Source of the DNA: Macrocystis pyrifera
Lineage: Eukaryota > Sar > Phaeophyceae > Laminariales > Laminariaceae
NCBI GenBank assembly: GCA_031763025.1
Contig: JASSKH010000031.1
Coordinates: 4,513,783 to 4,577,782 of the forward strand
Direction of reading: 5' to 3'
DNA length: 64,000 nt
Under the pieces are notes generated by a model. That model was given only the letters and a program-made list of their open reading frames with translations. It searched no databases and was not told the DNA's origin. The position numbers were made by a program, and so were the translations under genes. Positions 32,501-44,500 of this stretch are shown here, piece after piece. Within the stretch, counting starts at the first letter, position 1. Every line of letters starts with the position of its first letter.

Positions 32501-35500
32501 TGAGTTGAGGGTGAGAGAGAACTCGAGTGAACGAGGTGGGGTTCGTTGGGGATACAACTTACCCGAGATGTCGACCAAAAAACTAAGCTGGTACGCAGAT
32601 AAAAGTATTGCCATGAGATTCACAGAGCGCTACATACGTGTAGCCATGTAAGATTCGCATACGGGTACGTTCCCAAAACGCTACGCGTAGCCGTGTAAGG
32701 CTCATTCTTATCGGAGAGCTTGTTCTCCAGAGTTTCCAAAGTTTGGAAATGATTGGAAATATGTATCAAGATACGGAGGAGGCGTTCTGTCACTATTCGT
32801 GAAATTCTCCAGAAGCGAAAAAATCGGGAAAGTTAAATTTCACATTTATATTTGGAAAAAAAATCAGGAAATCTGGAAGACTGAAAAATTGCGTGAAAAA
32901 AATACGGAAATAATGGACGAAAGCTCTCCGATAAGAATTACCCTAAGATTCGCAAAGGGGTATGCACGTTCCTATTCGGTGGATATGCTGCTTCATCACA
33001 TTAGCTCACCCTGAATAGTCGTAAATGCAGATCATACGACGACAAAGGATACCATCCCAAAATCGGGAAGAGATATCGAAGATGCGGCTATTCACCACAG
33101 AATTGAGGTGATAGATCTACCCTACACTTCGTAGTGAGGCTTCGACCACTCACTCAAGAAATACCGGTAAGCGACTACCCGGAAGGAGATAGAACAAAAC
33201 ACAAGAAACTAGACAAGGCAAAATTGATTCGGAACGCACAAATAGAAAGTCTCTCGTGATGATGCTCAAAGAAGAGTGACAAGACTCGGGGAGGGTGGAA
33301 GAAGCCTGTGAGAAGCAGGTGCGTTTAGCTCAGCGGTGACCAGTCCTCCTGCCGATGACACCAAATATATTTGAAGAGGGTGCAGAGATGTAAGCTGGTG
33401 AGAGGCCCAGGGATGTCGATGCTGGGTAGGGCACACTGCTTGTAGTTCACGAACTTCTTATTATTGCCCCACAAGTGAGTTGAGGCAGAGGGAGAACTCG
33501 AGTGAACAAGGTGGGCTTCGTTGGGAACACAAGTCAGCCCAGATGTCGACCGAAACTAACCTGGTATGCAGATACGCAGAAGATTCCCGGAGCTCTACAT
33601 ACGTGTAGCCATGTAAGATCCGCAACGGGTATGTTCCCAAACACGCGACGCGTAGCCGCGTAAGACTCGCAAGGGGGTATGTACGTTCCTATTCGGTGGA
33701 AACGCTACTCCATCACATATGGGTGGGTGAAATGAGGTGTATTAACGGCTTGAGCCAGTGAGATAATTAAAGTTATCGATTTCCTTCCATCCTCCTAGGA
33801 ATGCAGTCAGTCCCGTTTAGCGGACAAACTACCGTGAATCTGAGTGGTTTTAAAATAGCTTACTGTTTTCCTTTAACCCTTTTGAGGACTGACTGCAGTC
33901 CCGTTTTGGGGGAAAAACTACTCAGAATTTGAGCGGTTTCTCCCCAAAACGGGACTGCAGTTCCACAAGGGTTACGGGCGATGTGCACTGCCATAGGATT
34001 GTATGCTACGCTGCGCCAACAAAGTGCTTTCACATCCAACTTCGAGTGAGGTGCAGAGCCAGTCGCCGGAGAGGCCTAAACGCGGCGCCGAAAATGGGGT
34101 TATCCTTCCTACTGTAGCGAAGTGCTTGGGTTTATTCTACTGAGTGTACATCGTTTACACTACTATCCTGCGTCGTGATTTCCGCTCCTCACCATTTGCT
34201 TGCTGTGGTATGCGCGTGACAGATGTGCGGGGAGGAAGGGGCGGGTGACACGCACTGCCTAGACGTTTGCTCCGGATACGAGGCACTACTTCCTGATGTG
34301 GACGACTTCACCTACCGCTACTATACGGTACGAAACAAATATTGAGGGCGGCTGAAATATTTCAGGGGTAGACAATCGAGATTTTTTGGGCGGCATCCTT
34401 TAGTTCTTGGCTGGGGTTCCTAACCTTAACAAATAGGAGCTATATATGTGTTCCTCTTCCCGCAGGAATATCCTTTGAGAAAACCGCATGTGCAACCCGA
34501 CGAAAAAAAAACACTGGTAAGTGCTAAGATGGCCTTTTTCACAAATGATGTCTGTAAAAACTTAAATAAACTTTTTCACTCAGCTGTGAAAGCGAGCCCT
34601 TAGCTGGCATTAACATTTACAAGCTTTGTGCGATGCTTAGGTTGCGCGTTTTTCGGGTTTATTGTAAAACAGTGATGAGATTCTAAACGTATCGGGTAGT
34701 TCTTCAGCTGAGCGGTCCAAAAGCACTCCCACCACCGCACTGTAGGGTCACCCTCTCTACCGCACTGTAGAGACACCTCACCTACCGCACTGTAGAGGCA
34801 TCCCACCCCCGGCATTGTGAATGCACTCCCTCTACCGCACTATATCACACTGCAGAAGCACTCCATCCAACGCACTGCTGTAGAAGCACCCCCTATACCG
34901 CACCGTAGAGGTACCCCTTCACCGCGTTGTAGAGGCACCCCTTATACCGTACTGAAGATATTTGGTTCCGAAGTCTTGTTCTGCTGGTCTCGCAAACTTG
35001 CCTAGCAACTTGCCACGGCTCCCCCATTCACTGGTCACGGGATGGAACACTGATTCAGGGATGTGCGTGTACTTCTATAAAAAAACGTGTTGAATGCCAA
35101 CATGAACTTCAAAGCACAATGCACCGTCTGTGGCAGCATACTCTCCACATACTACCATACGTAAAACCAGACTTGTTCAGAGGGACGTGGACTCTGTTGT
35201 GGATGCGCAGCATCGCCAGGTTTTTCGTGTCCAGTTGCACCACGTCGGTTTTTAATTTCGTGCCCCCTCCTTTGCACAAGAGTAATTTAGCGCTCTCCTT
35301 GAGCGATACGTACCGACATCGGGAGCATCTAACATGTTTACTAGCACGAGCGCGTACACTCGGTGCGACGAAGAGATTTATGGAGGGGGGACGCACGCGT
35401 GCCGCGATAGGCGAAGCGCTTTCTAGCCGTGAATGATTTCTGATTAACAGAGTTCCTCGGCTGAGAAACTACCCGGTACGTACGGTATCCCATTTGTGTT

Positions 35501-38500
35501 GGAACAACACGTTTCGATGTATACATAGGCCATGGCAGTTTTCATCGGGTTAACGTATTGGGAACGCGAAGATAGCGACCAAAGCAATGGTTGGTAAGTT
35601 TGGTGTTATCAATCGTATCCAATACGAGCAGCGTGAGCGTCCAGGCGTATGTAAGGGTAGGATCGTGCTGCGCCCGCGCCGCACGACTCCTTGTATTCGA
35701 CCATTGCAGCTTTAGCACCAATGCTATGTTACCTTCTTCATTCAGGCAGTCACCAGTGATGTAGTCGTCGATTTTTTTATGAATGTTTTCCCCTTCCTAG
35801 AGTCCCCAAGAGAGTTAACTAAGCCAACAAACCTTCTCATGGTCAGTTTCAGGTGACTTAAAAATAGTATAGAGATCCTCAAGTGAGGAGGCTCAGATGT
35901 GCAGCAGGCGCTAGGAGGCGTGCGGGGGAGCGGGGGGCGGGGGGGGGGGGGGGGGGGGTGTTCAGCTATAGCCCAAAGCCTTATTCCTCGTATGTGTACG
36001 TCCCGCACGATACACCGAAGATTGATTGACGTTTGTAACGGGTCTTTCTAATTTTTCGTGTATTTCAGGCACCTTTCATGGGCTGCCCACGCACTGTCCA
36101 CGGACGCCCGATGGACTGTCCATGGACACTCCACGGACTGTCCGTGGACACCAGATGAACTGTCCATGGACGCACCAAGGACTGTCCCGTCTACGGACAT
36201 GCCACGGACGCCCCATGGGAACCCCATGAGCTGTCCATCGACTGATAGCAGGCTGTCCACAAACTGTTCACGGACCGTCCACGGACGCCCCACCGACTGT
36301 CCATGAACACTCCGAGGACTGTATATGGGCGCCCCACGGGCTGTTCATGGACACCCCACGGACGCCCGATACACACCCCACGGACTGTGCAGTCCATGGA
36401 TGCCGGTGGGGTGTGCACGGAATGCTCATGGGGTGCCCATGAGCAGTCAGGGGGGGGTGTAAGATGGGAAGTCCGTGAGGTGTCCGTGTGGCATCCGTGG
36501 GGTGTCCGTGGAGAATCAGTGGGTAGTCTGTGGGGTGTGCGTGGACAGTCCGTTGGGTACGCATGAGATGCCCATGGGGTGTCCACGGGCGGTCCGTGGG
36601 GTGCCCGTGGGGCGTCCGCGGGGTGTCGGTCGACAGGATTTCCGTGGGGTGTCCATGGACAGTGCATGAGGTGCCCATGAACATTCCATAGAGCACCATC
36701 GACAGTCAGTGTAGACAGTGCTTCATCGACCCGTGGGATGCACCCCACGGATGCCGACGAACACCCCATGTACTGTCCACGCAGACCCTACGCACTGTCC
36801 ATGGACATCTTATGGGCAACCCCTGCACACCCCGCCGGCTGCCCACGGACTGAAACGTTCGTGGAGTGTGCACGGAACATCGGTGGGGTGTCCATGGGCA
36901 GTCCGTGGGGCGTCTATGGGCAGTCCGCGGGGTGTCTGTGGAGAGTCCGTGGGGCGTCCGTGGATAGGCCCTGGACAATCCATGGACAACCCGTAGACAG
37001 TCAGCGGGCAGTCCGTGGAGAGTCCGTGGAAAGCCCGTGGAGAGTCTGTGGACACTTCGTGGACATTCCGTGGAGCGTCCGTGGGTTCTGCATGGACAGT
37101 CTCGGGGGGCGTCAGTGAGGCATCCGTGGGGGGTCCATGGACAGTCCGCGGGTGTCCATGGGGTGTCCGTCCGTGCGGTACCCATGGGCTGTTCGTGGGG
37201 TGACCATGGGCAGTCCATGGTGCCATTTAGAGGGTGTTTTATGGGTCGCACGTGGGTCGCCCGCAGGTCGTGCGTGGCGCATCCATGGCGTGTTCGTCGC
37301 GGAAATAGTGTCCCATGGGGTGACAAGGGAGCATAATTCGTCAAAAAGACAAATCATGTAGGTCACTCAGATATACTCACGCCCCTTGGAATAAGTTTCA
37401 AGCTGATTTTCTTGACGATGGGGAGAGCGAAAACGGTGAGAGGGTTCGGCTACGCAAGGTTGAGCGCGACATTTCCGAATGAGCCACCCGTTTCGTGCTG
37501 TGCGCTCTTCTTGGTCAGAGAAAAACCACCTCGGAAAATTCGTCCCTGGGGGTAGATTATCTTGCGTATTGTGCGGCATTTGTCTTGGTGTCCATCCAAG
37601 AGAGGTGCATAATTTTGCATGTTGCACCGCATTTGCCTTGTTGAATAAAAAAAAACCTTCCCTGTGCTTGAGGAATAACAGACGATCTCGGCAAACGATG
37701 CGCTTCTCGGTGAGCAGCCCCTTGGCCAGAGACCCCCTCCCCCACGGCAGGCATACATTCGTGTGAACTGCACGGGCCCTTGCCGTGCGTTGACGCAGCC
37801 TCTCGAGAAGTGCACTAGTTTATAATGTAAAAATCTATTCTGTAGTTTTTACTGCTACAAACACTATCCCGCTTTGATGCCTACCTTGTCCGAACCAAAG
37901 GTGGGTTTTAGTTGTAAACGGGTTATGGCTTGCCTTTTCTTTCATGGCTTGTGGGTTTTCCACGCCGCCTTGCTCGACCTAGTGCCCCGCATGCAAAACA
38001 CGAGTTACCCTTGGGTTCATTCAGCGTTCCTTGACACTACACGCACATCCGCGCGGTTTGCCCGGTTTCCAATATCATGAACGCCATGTACTTCCCAAAA
38101 CGTCGAACTCCTGCAGTCGTGCGGGTTCGACGAATCTTTCTTCCCGTTCACGACCAACTGCTACCGGGGATGCTGCCCAGATGGCGTCACGTGAGTACAG
38201 TTTTGTGAAATTACAGTCATCGCATGGTCTCGAAAGTCCGGTACATAGGGTGGCTGGCGGGAAGCGGAAGTGGAGTGTTTCTTGGTACAATCCGAAGCGT
38301 AGGACGTAGCCTGTTTTGTTACCACGGGGAATTGAACTATAGTAATGTGAACATAATTATCATCGCTATCGCTATGTCATCATTCGCGTCGCCATCTTCA
38401 TCTGCATCGTCATTTCAGCTCGATATAGTCGAGGGATATTCAGGTTTGGATGGGCAGCAGATAAAACTCAAGAATCCATGTGAAAAAATGCACGTCGGGT

Positions 38501-41500
38501 TTCAAGCTTATGCGTAGAAGGGACCAGATTTAGAGTGTATGCGTACTGCAGAAGGTACTATATTGAAGATACAAGGGTACAGCAAACATCTTAAGAATAG
38601 TCTTGGGCGGATACAAGAAAAGTTGGCTCATAAGTTCTGTCTGTCGTTTAGTCCTAATCCGTACCCCGGAGTCGGACGGAATTTCAATGGAAACGCCCTC
38701 GACCAATTAAATACCTGGTATGCTAAACCGCTAAATCAGGTACCATGTACCATGTATTAAAGATTCCAGCTGGGTGACACATTGCGGTCAAATTCGACCG
38801 AGCGGCAGTTAGATACGTGCCAGGTACCTGGGATCAACTGACCAAGGTTGTGCACACGTTCAGAAAAATCCCATGTGATAAGAGTGACGTGCTTTATTTA
38901 GGTTTGTATTTCCTATCAACGAGCCCGCGAAAATATCACGTTTAACTCTACAGTAGTATGACCTCCGATACGGCGTACGCACACAAACCTAATCTGATGA
39001 CGTAATAGAGACCCGGAGGTTTTTAGACACAAATGCGTTTGTTGCTCTTCTTTGTACCAGCTATAGCTGTCCGCGTCTCGATGTTTTTCTAACTCCCCCC
39101 TAATACGTTCTGCGAAGGCAGGCAACAATCTCGTCACAAGCTCCGGCCGTCTAAGCTAGAGTTTCGACCTACATGGTGATAAAAAATTGTTGCGAACACA
39201 CGCCACCCGATTGGCATACGGTACTCACGAACCTGATACTGAATGTAGACTACCAGGTGGTATACAGCACTGCCAGAGTAAAAACAAGAAGTAAAAACAA
39301 AATTCAAGACCAAAACCAATCTATCTCCACATCTGAGGTATAGTGGGGGGTGTATTTAACACGCTTCTCATTTGTAACAAGTCTACACACAACGTAACGT
39401 TCACGATCTACGTAATCTACTATTACGGGGGTCCATAGTTAATGGGACCAAATATTTTTAGTAAAAATAGGTAAATATATAGGTTTTTATGTACACGTAG
39501 GTCCTATTAACTATGGACCCCCGTAATAGATCCAAAGCAAAGTTGCCGGTATGATATGTTGCGCTGGATATGTGCAGTTGTTTTTCAGATCCAACGCAAG
39601 ACACTTGTGCTACAGTAGATCGTGCAAAGTAGTAAGGCTTCCACCTAGCAAGAGGAGCTACCGTATGGATCATATTTGTACAGATCAAAAACATATCAGG
39701 TATTATATCCTTAAAAATCTGGATCATGGCATGGGGATTGATAACCTGTACGTTGTGTGCAATGTTGTAACGAGAGCAGGTGCAGTGGGAAGGTGGAAGC
39801 CTGTGGAGACTCCCCCGAAACCGGATACACCACTGACTACGTTCCGACCCTCACGACGTCGCTGGACGATCAGTACGATGCGGATCTGATAGCCGGAGAC
39901 GACACCAACTTCATCGACAACAAGACCGCCTCTGTCGACTGCAGCCTGTACATGGGTAAGTTTGAGTTCGCCAACACAACAGATGGCCGGGACTCCCCCC
40001 CCTTGGACAATGTAGGCATACACAACTCCTTGAGGAGACAATGAACTATGTAACATACCATTAAGCAGTTTTCTACGTTGTTCAATGTTCCCGCAAGGAT
40101 TGGTCTAGGCCCAGATTGTGCAAGGAGGGAGTTCTGCCCACGTGTGTACTGTAAATTTAGTCGGGTGCGGCTATGAAAACGCTGAGATTCATCCAGCTTT
40201 TCTGCCAACACGCATACATTGCCCAACGAAGCCCTGACATTCTTTCAGTCACACTGCCAAAAGAAACGTATACTCATTGAGGCTATATGCGCGCTAGCGA
40301 CGAAACAGTATCGAATCACCCCGGCACCTACCCATATACTTCTCGTGCACCCCTAATGGCAGCAATGGGTCACGGAAGCGGTCTCTCTAAAACAACCATG
40401 CTCCAGGAAGAAACGTGTAGCCGATGCTGTAGGACGCGCTATTGAATCTCTTGGGCTGGTACACACAGCTCTGTCCAAGCAAGGGCGTGGGCTCTCTATC
40501 AATCAATTGGTACATCTACCTATCTATATATACATCCCATAACAAGGCAGTCATCGATAATTCTCGCTGAAGCTAGCACCCTGGCCTACCCACGTTTATC
40601 TTTTTGCTCTCCCACCTTCAGGTTCCAGTTCGGCGCCCACCACGCCTTCTCTTGCGCCTGACCTGACTCCCCCTTCAACCGCACCGGGGGCAACATTGTC
40701 TCCCACCAGCCCTCCTACTGCCGCTCACGCGACCACATTGTCTCCCCTTCCCGAACCTACTCCGGTACCAACCGCACCAGAGGCAATCCCCCCTCCCACC
40801 GAACCCGGTACCCCGGCTCCCGTGACCACATCGCCCCTCACTCCCGAGGCTACTTCTGCGCCGACCACATCCACGCTCACCCCATCTCCTACCGACCCTG
40901 CGACCCCTGTTTCTGCGGAGACCCGCTCTCCCGTGTCGGGGGCTACCCCCAAGCCGGAATCTCCGGAAGCCACCTCCACCTCCCCCCCCCCCGAACCCGC
41001 CACCTCGGCCCCTACGACTGTATCGCAGTCTCCCACGACTGAGCCCACCCCGTCCCTGGCTGAACCGGCAGCCTCAAGCGCACCGATCACGTCTTCTCTG
41101 GGCGATTTCGAGGGTTCTGAGGTGAGTCCACACCGTGTCTCGACCAAAGGAGCTGCAGTTTCAAGTGTGTCCATAGCCAGGCTGCCCCAACTTTTCGACG
41201 TATTCGATGTAAGCTTCATGTGTTATTCTCTGTACGCTACTATTACTGTAACGGCACAAAAAAATACTCAATACTACCAAAGGCAAGGAGAATTGACGGA
41301 GGCTGGTCTGTGACTGTTGCTGCTGTTACTGCTGCTAATATACTACTCCTGCTGCTGCTGCAGCTACAGCTACAGCTACAGCTACTGCTACTGCTACTGC
41401 TGCTGCTGCTGGTACAGTTACTGCTACTGTTACTGCTACTGCTTCTCCTGCTGCTACTGCTGCTGCTACTGCTGCTGCTGCTGCTACTGCTGCTCCTGCT

Positions 41501-44500
41501 GCTAATGGTGCTAATGCTGCTGCGACTGCGACTGCGAATGTCGCTGGTGTTGATGTTGTTTGGTGTTGCTGCTATGCCTCAATATACAGGACGATTTCGA
41601 GACCAGCAGCGAGTACGTCGAGGTCGGGACTAAGACCACCGTCAATGTAGCGGCCACCGCCTACGACGTGTTCCCCGGCGGGGACAGTGGCTTCACGGGC
41701 TGCGGCACTCTCGGCTGCTTGCCCTCGTTGGCTCGAGACGGCATCATCAGCGACGAGGAATCGAGGTGGTCGTGCACCAACATCATCGTACCCGGCGACG
41801 GCCAATGCGAGATAGCATTCACCTTTGGCCAGCCGATGGACCTTAAGGACGTGCAGGTGGCGTTCTGGAGAGTAGAAGAGCGAACCCGCTGGCTCCAGGT
41901 AACCCGTAGAGTTTAGCGCGCCCTTTGACTATTTCTGTTATTAGAGCTGCGGGCTGACCTGTCCCAGCAGTGTAAGCCGCATGGCTACTGTCATCCCAGT
42001 TCCACGTGTGTTTTTCCGTTGCTGTGCTCGAGCCGTACACGAAAGGCGGGCAGCGTTGTTGAGTCGGATCTCTTCTTCTTATTTGCTCCCGATCGAGCAC
42101 GTTCACATCTGATATCGCGAAAGAAAGCGACCAACACAACTAAACAGGAACGAGCCCTCTGACCCCACGGTGGGGGTTCTGCTTTTTGGGCGAAAGATTT
42201 CTGACCAATTGGGTTCCTTAAGTGAGGAACTACCAGTTTGGATGAAAAAAATACTCGTATATTCGTTTTAGGACTAGCCCGTACAAGTACCGGTCGGATG
42301 GCCCGAACGAGTTTCTTTCAAGTATCGTATCGGGTGAGATCTTGAGTTCCTAATGTGAGGGGCTCAGGAACGTCGGGAACACCCCTACTGTGGGATGGCT
42401 CCTTGAATACACACACTCCTGTGGCGCTTTGGTTGGTGCCCTTCGATTAGGCGCGCACAGGTGTAAGGAAGGAGCCATATAATCAAACCTGCAGACGTCA
42501 GCAGGAAACCTGTTTGAAAGGGTGGCTCTGCTCGAAAACGCTTGAGCGCTTGCTGTCTAGCGTACTCCTGGAGAACCGTACGGAAGCGTTCACACTTTTG
42601 CGAGGCCCCAAGAGTAGAAGAGCGCTTACAGCCACCATTGAACCAGCCAAGGTTTAATCAAAAGCACAGCTCACCAGACTACCGACATTGATCGTTCGAG
42701 GTCGGGCGAACGTCGTACGTGCCTTTGAACTCTTCACAACTTCATGGATGATGTAGGGACAATCTGGAGTTTTTGTAGCCTGGACAGGGTTTGCAGCCGT
42801 GTGGGAGCTATCACATGTCTGCGAATCAGCAGAAGTTGTAGTGCAGTCGAGGTGGACTTGGTGTTTTTCCTGAAACAGCGTTTATTCACCGCTGATTGCG
42901 CAAATATTTTCCAGAAGTATGTGTACTCGTCGGGCTGAAGCACGATGGATCTACAGTACTACAGCAACAAAGGGAATGTAGGCTTTATCGTTGCTATCGA
43001 CTGCGATGATGACATTCAGGACGCTGGCGTTGCCGGGCGTCGAATCGTTTCCCTATCAGCACAGTACAACACACAACCACACGCTGAAACTTGTACACCT
43101 TGTTGTGTGCGCGTTGTCCGTTTGGCGCTGCAGATCGAGATCAACGGCAACATAATCGGCATATTCGAATCCTCTCCAGGATCTACCTTGTTGAACTCAG
43201 CCTTCAACTCATTCGGCATCGAGGAGACCGAGGTGGAATCTGTGACGTTTGAGTCGGTCGGTATCGATGACGGCGAATGGACCAGCTTGCTTGAGGTAGG
43301 TCACACATTGCAACCATAGTAATATTGTTGCGGAACACAAACATATGTCACCAGCTTGGTATCACGTCCTTTTTAGTCCTTTTATGACTCTACCCAAAGT
43401 TTTTTGTCGAAAAAACTGCTTGGAACTTGAGTAGGACCAATTTTTGCAGTGTATAGAAAGAGAGTTAAGGCCATCAGATGTACTGTAGCAAAGGGAGAGT
43501 GCACGAGTGGCAAGAGGCCTCTCACCATGGCAGGCAGTCGAGTTACATACTGTCTGCGGCGTTAAAAACCTTTACTCCGCACAAGGGGAACGACCGTAGC
43601 ACGCGCTGTTTCTCTGGTACCCGGTATATGGTAAGGTACCCACGAGGCAGTTACATGGTATACCCCATTGCTGTCTCTGAAAGCAAGTACACCAGAGACA
43701 AATCACTTCATTCGACGTTGTCATCCAATGTAGGAAAGCCCGCCCGACAAGCGGTTCCTAGCAGGATGTAGCACACCCTTCATGCGACCCGCGCAACACC
43801 TCATGGCGTTTCGCGCTAGGTACAAGCAATGTCTGCCTGGTCTGTAAAACACCCGACGAACTCCGTCCTGGTGTTGTAGGGATGCGAGGGTCTCTGGTCA
43901 CACGACTGCAGCCATGCATGACTTTGAGTACACCCAACCCTCCGACCTCCCTGTAAACAATGTGCGTATCAAAGAGGCTCAAAGGGTCAGTTTGCCCGAG
44001 GTGGGTCACACCTCAACAGTGATCGTGGGGCGGAAAGTTCACCATCTTGTTGTCCTCACACCCCCCTTTCAAGGCCGCCACCTATATCAAAAGCGGAAGG
44101 TACATTGGCGACCGCGGACCTGGGGTAAATCAGGTCGAAAAACGGTGTGGGTTACTACACCTTACATCGTAAATTTATGGCTCATATGTTCACCTCTAAT
44201 AACCCGGTGTATGTATTTGATATGGAATATACCCGGCTTGAAACATATACCCCCCTCCCCTCCTCCCCCCCGCCTCCTGCGGAAAAAAGGTCGATAACTA
44301 CACCCTATATGCGAATGCGGTAGATATGTGAATCGCCACGACTTGAGTCACCAAATAGGTATCAGTCGGACTGCAGTAATAGTTATTCGTTTCCCCGACG
44401 TGCCGACCATCCGACTCATTGGGCTGCAACATCTCTAGGAAATATTGTTGAACACGTTGTCTTTGGCTTTGGGTGGGGGCCTCTCGCCCAGGGAGGGCTG

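Larger units (their letters stand above)
32286..33010. repeat. Long direct duplication, copy A (carries two MITEs)
   Basis: Aligns in order with 33373-33725: GAAGAGGGTGCAGA, TGCTTGTAGTTCACGAACTT, ATACGTGTAGCCATGTAAGA and GTTCCTATTCGGTGGA. It is longer because a TTACGG MITE (32337-32445) and a Tourist-like MITE (32699-32943) sit inside it. Confidence 0.9.

Noticed and set aside
36191..37344. Frames up to 212 codons over the GTCCRTGG array
   Set aside because: Multiple frames on both strands are open at once, as expected of a short stop-free repeat. It lies in an intron.
41220..41633. 137-codon frame with poly-Leu
   Set aside because: It is the translation of the CTG/TAC triplet repeat in YHYH intron 10, bounded by exons 10 and 11 that splice in phase around it.
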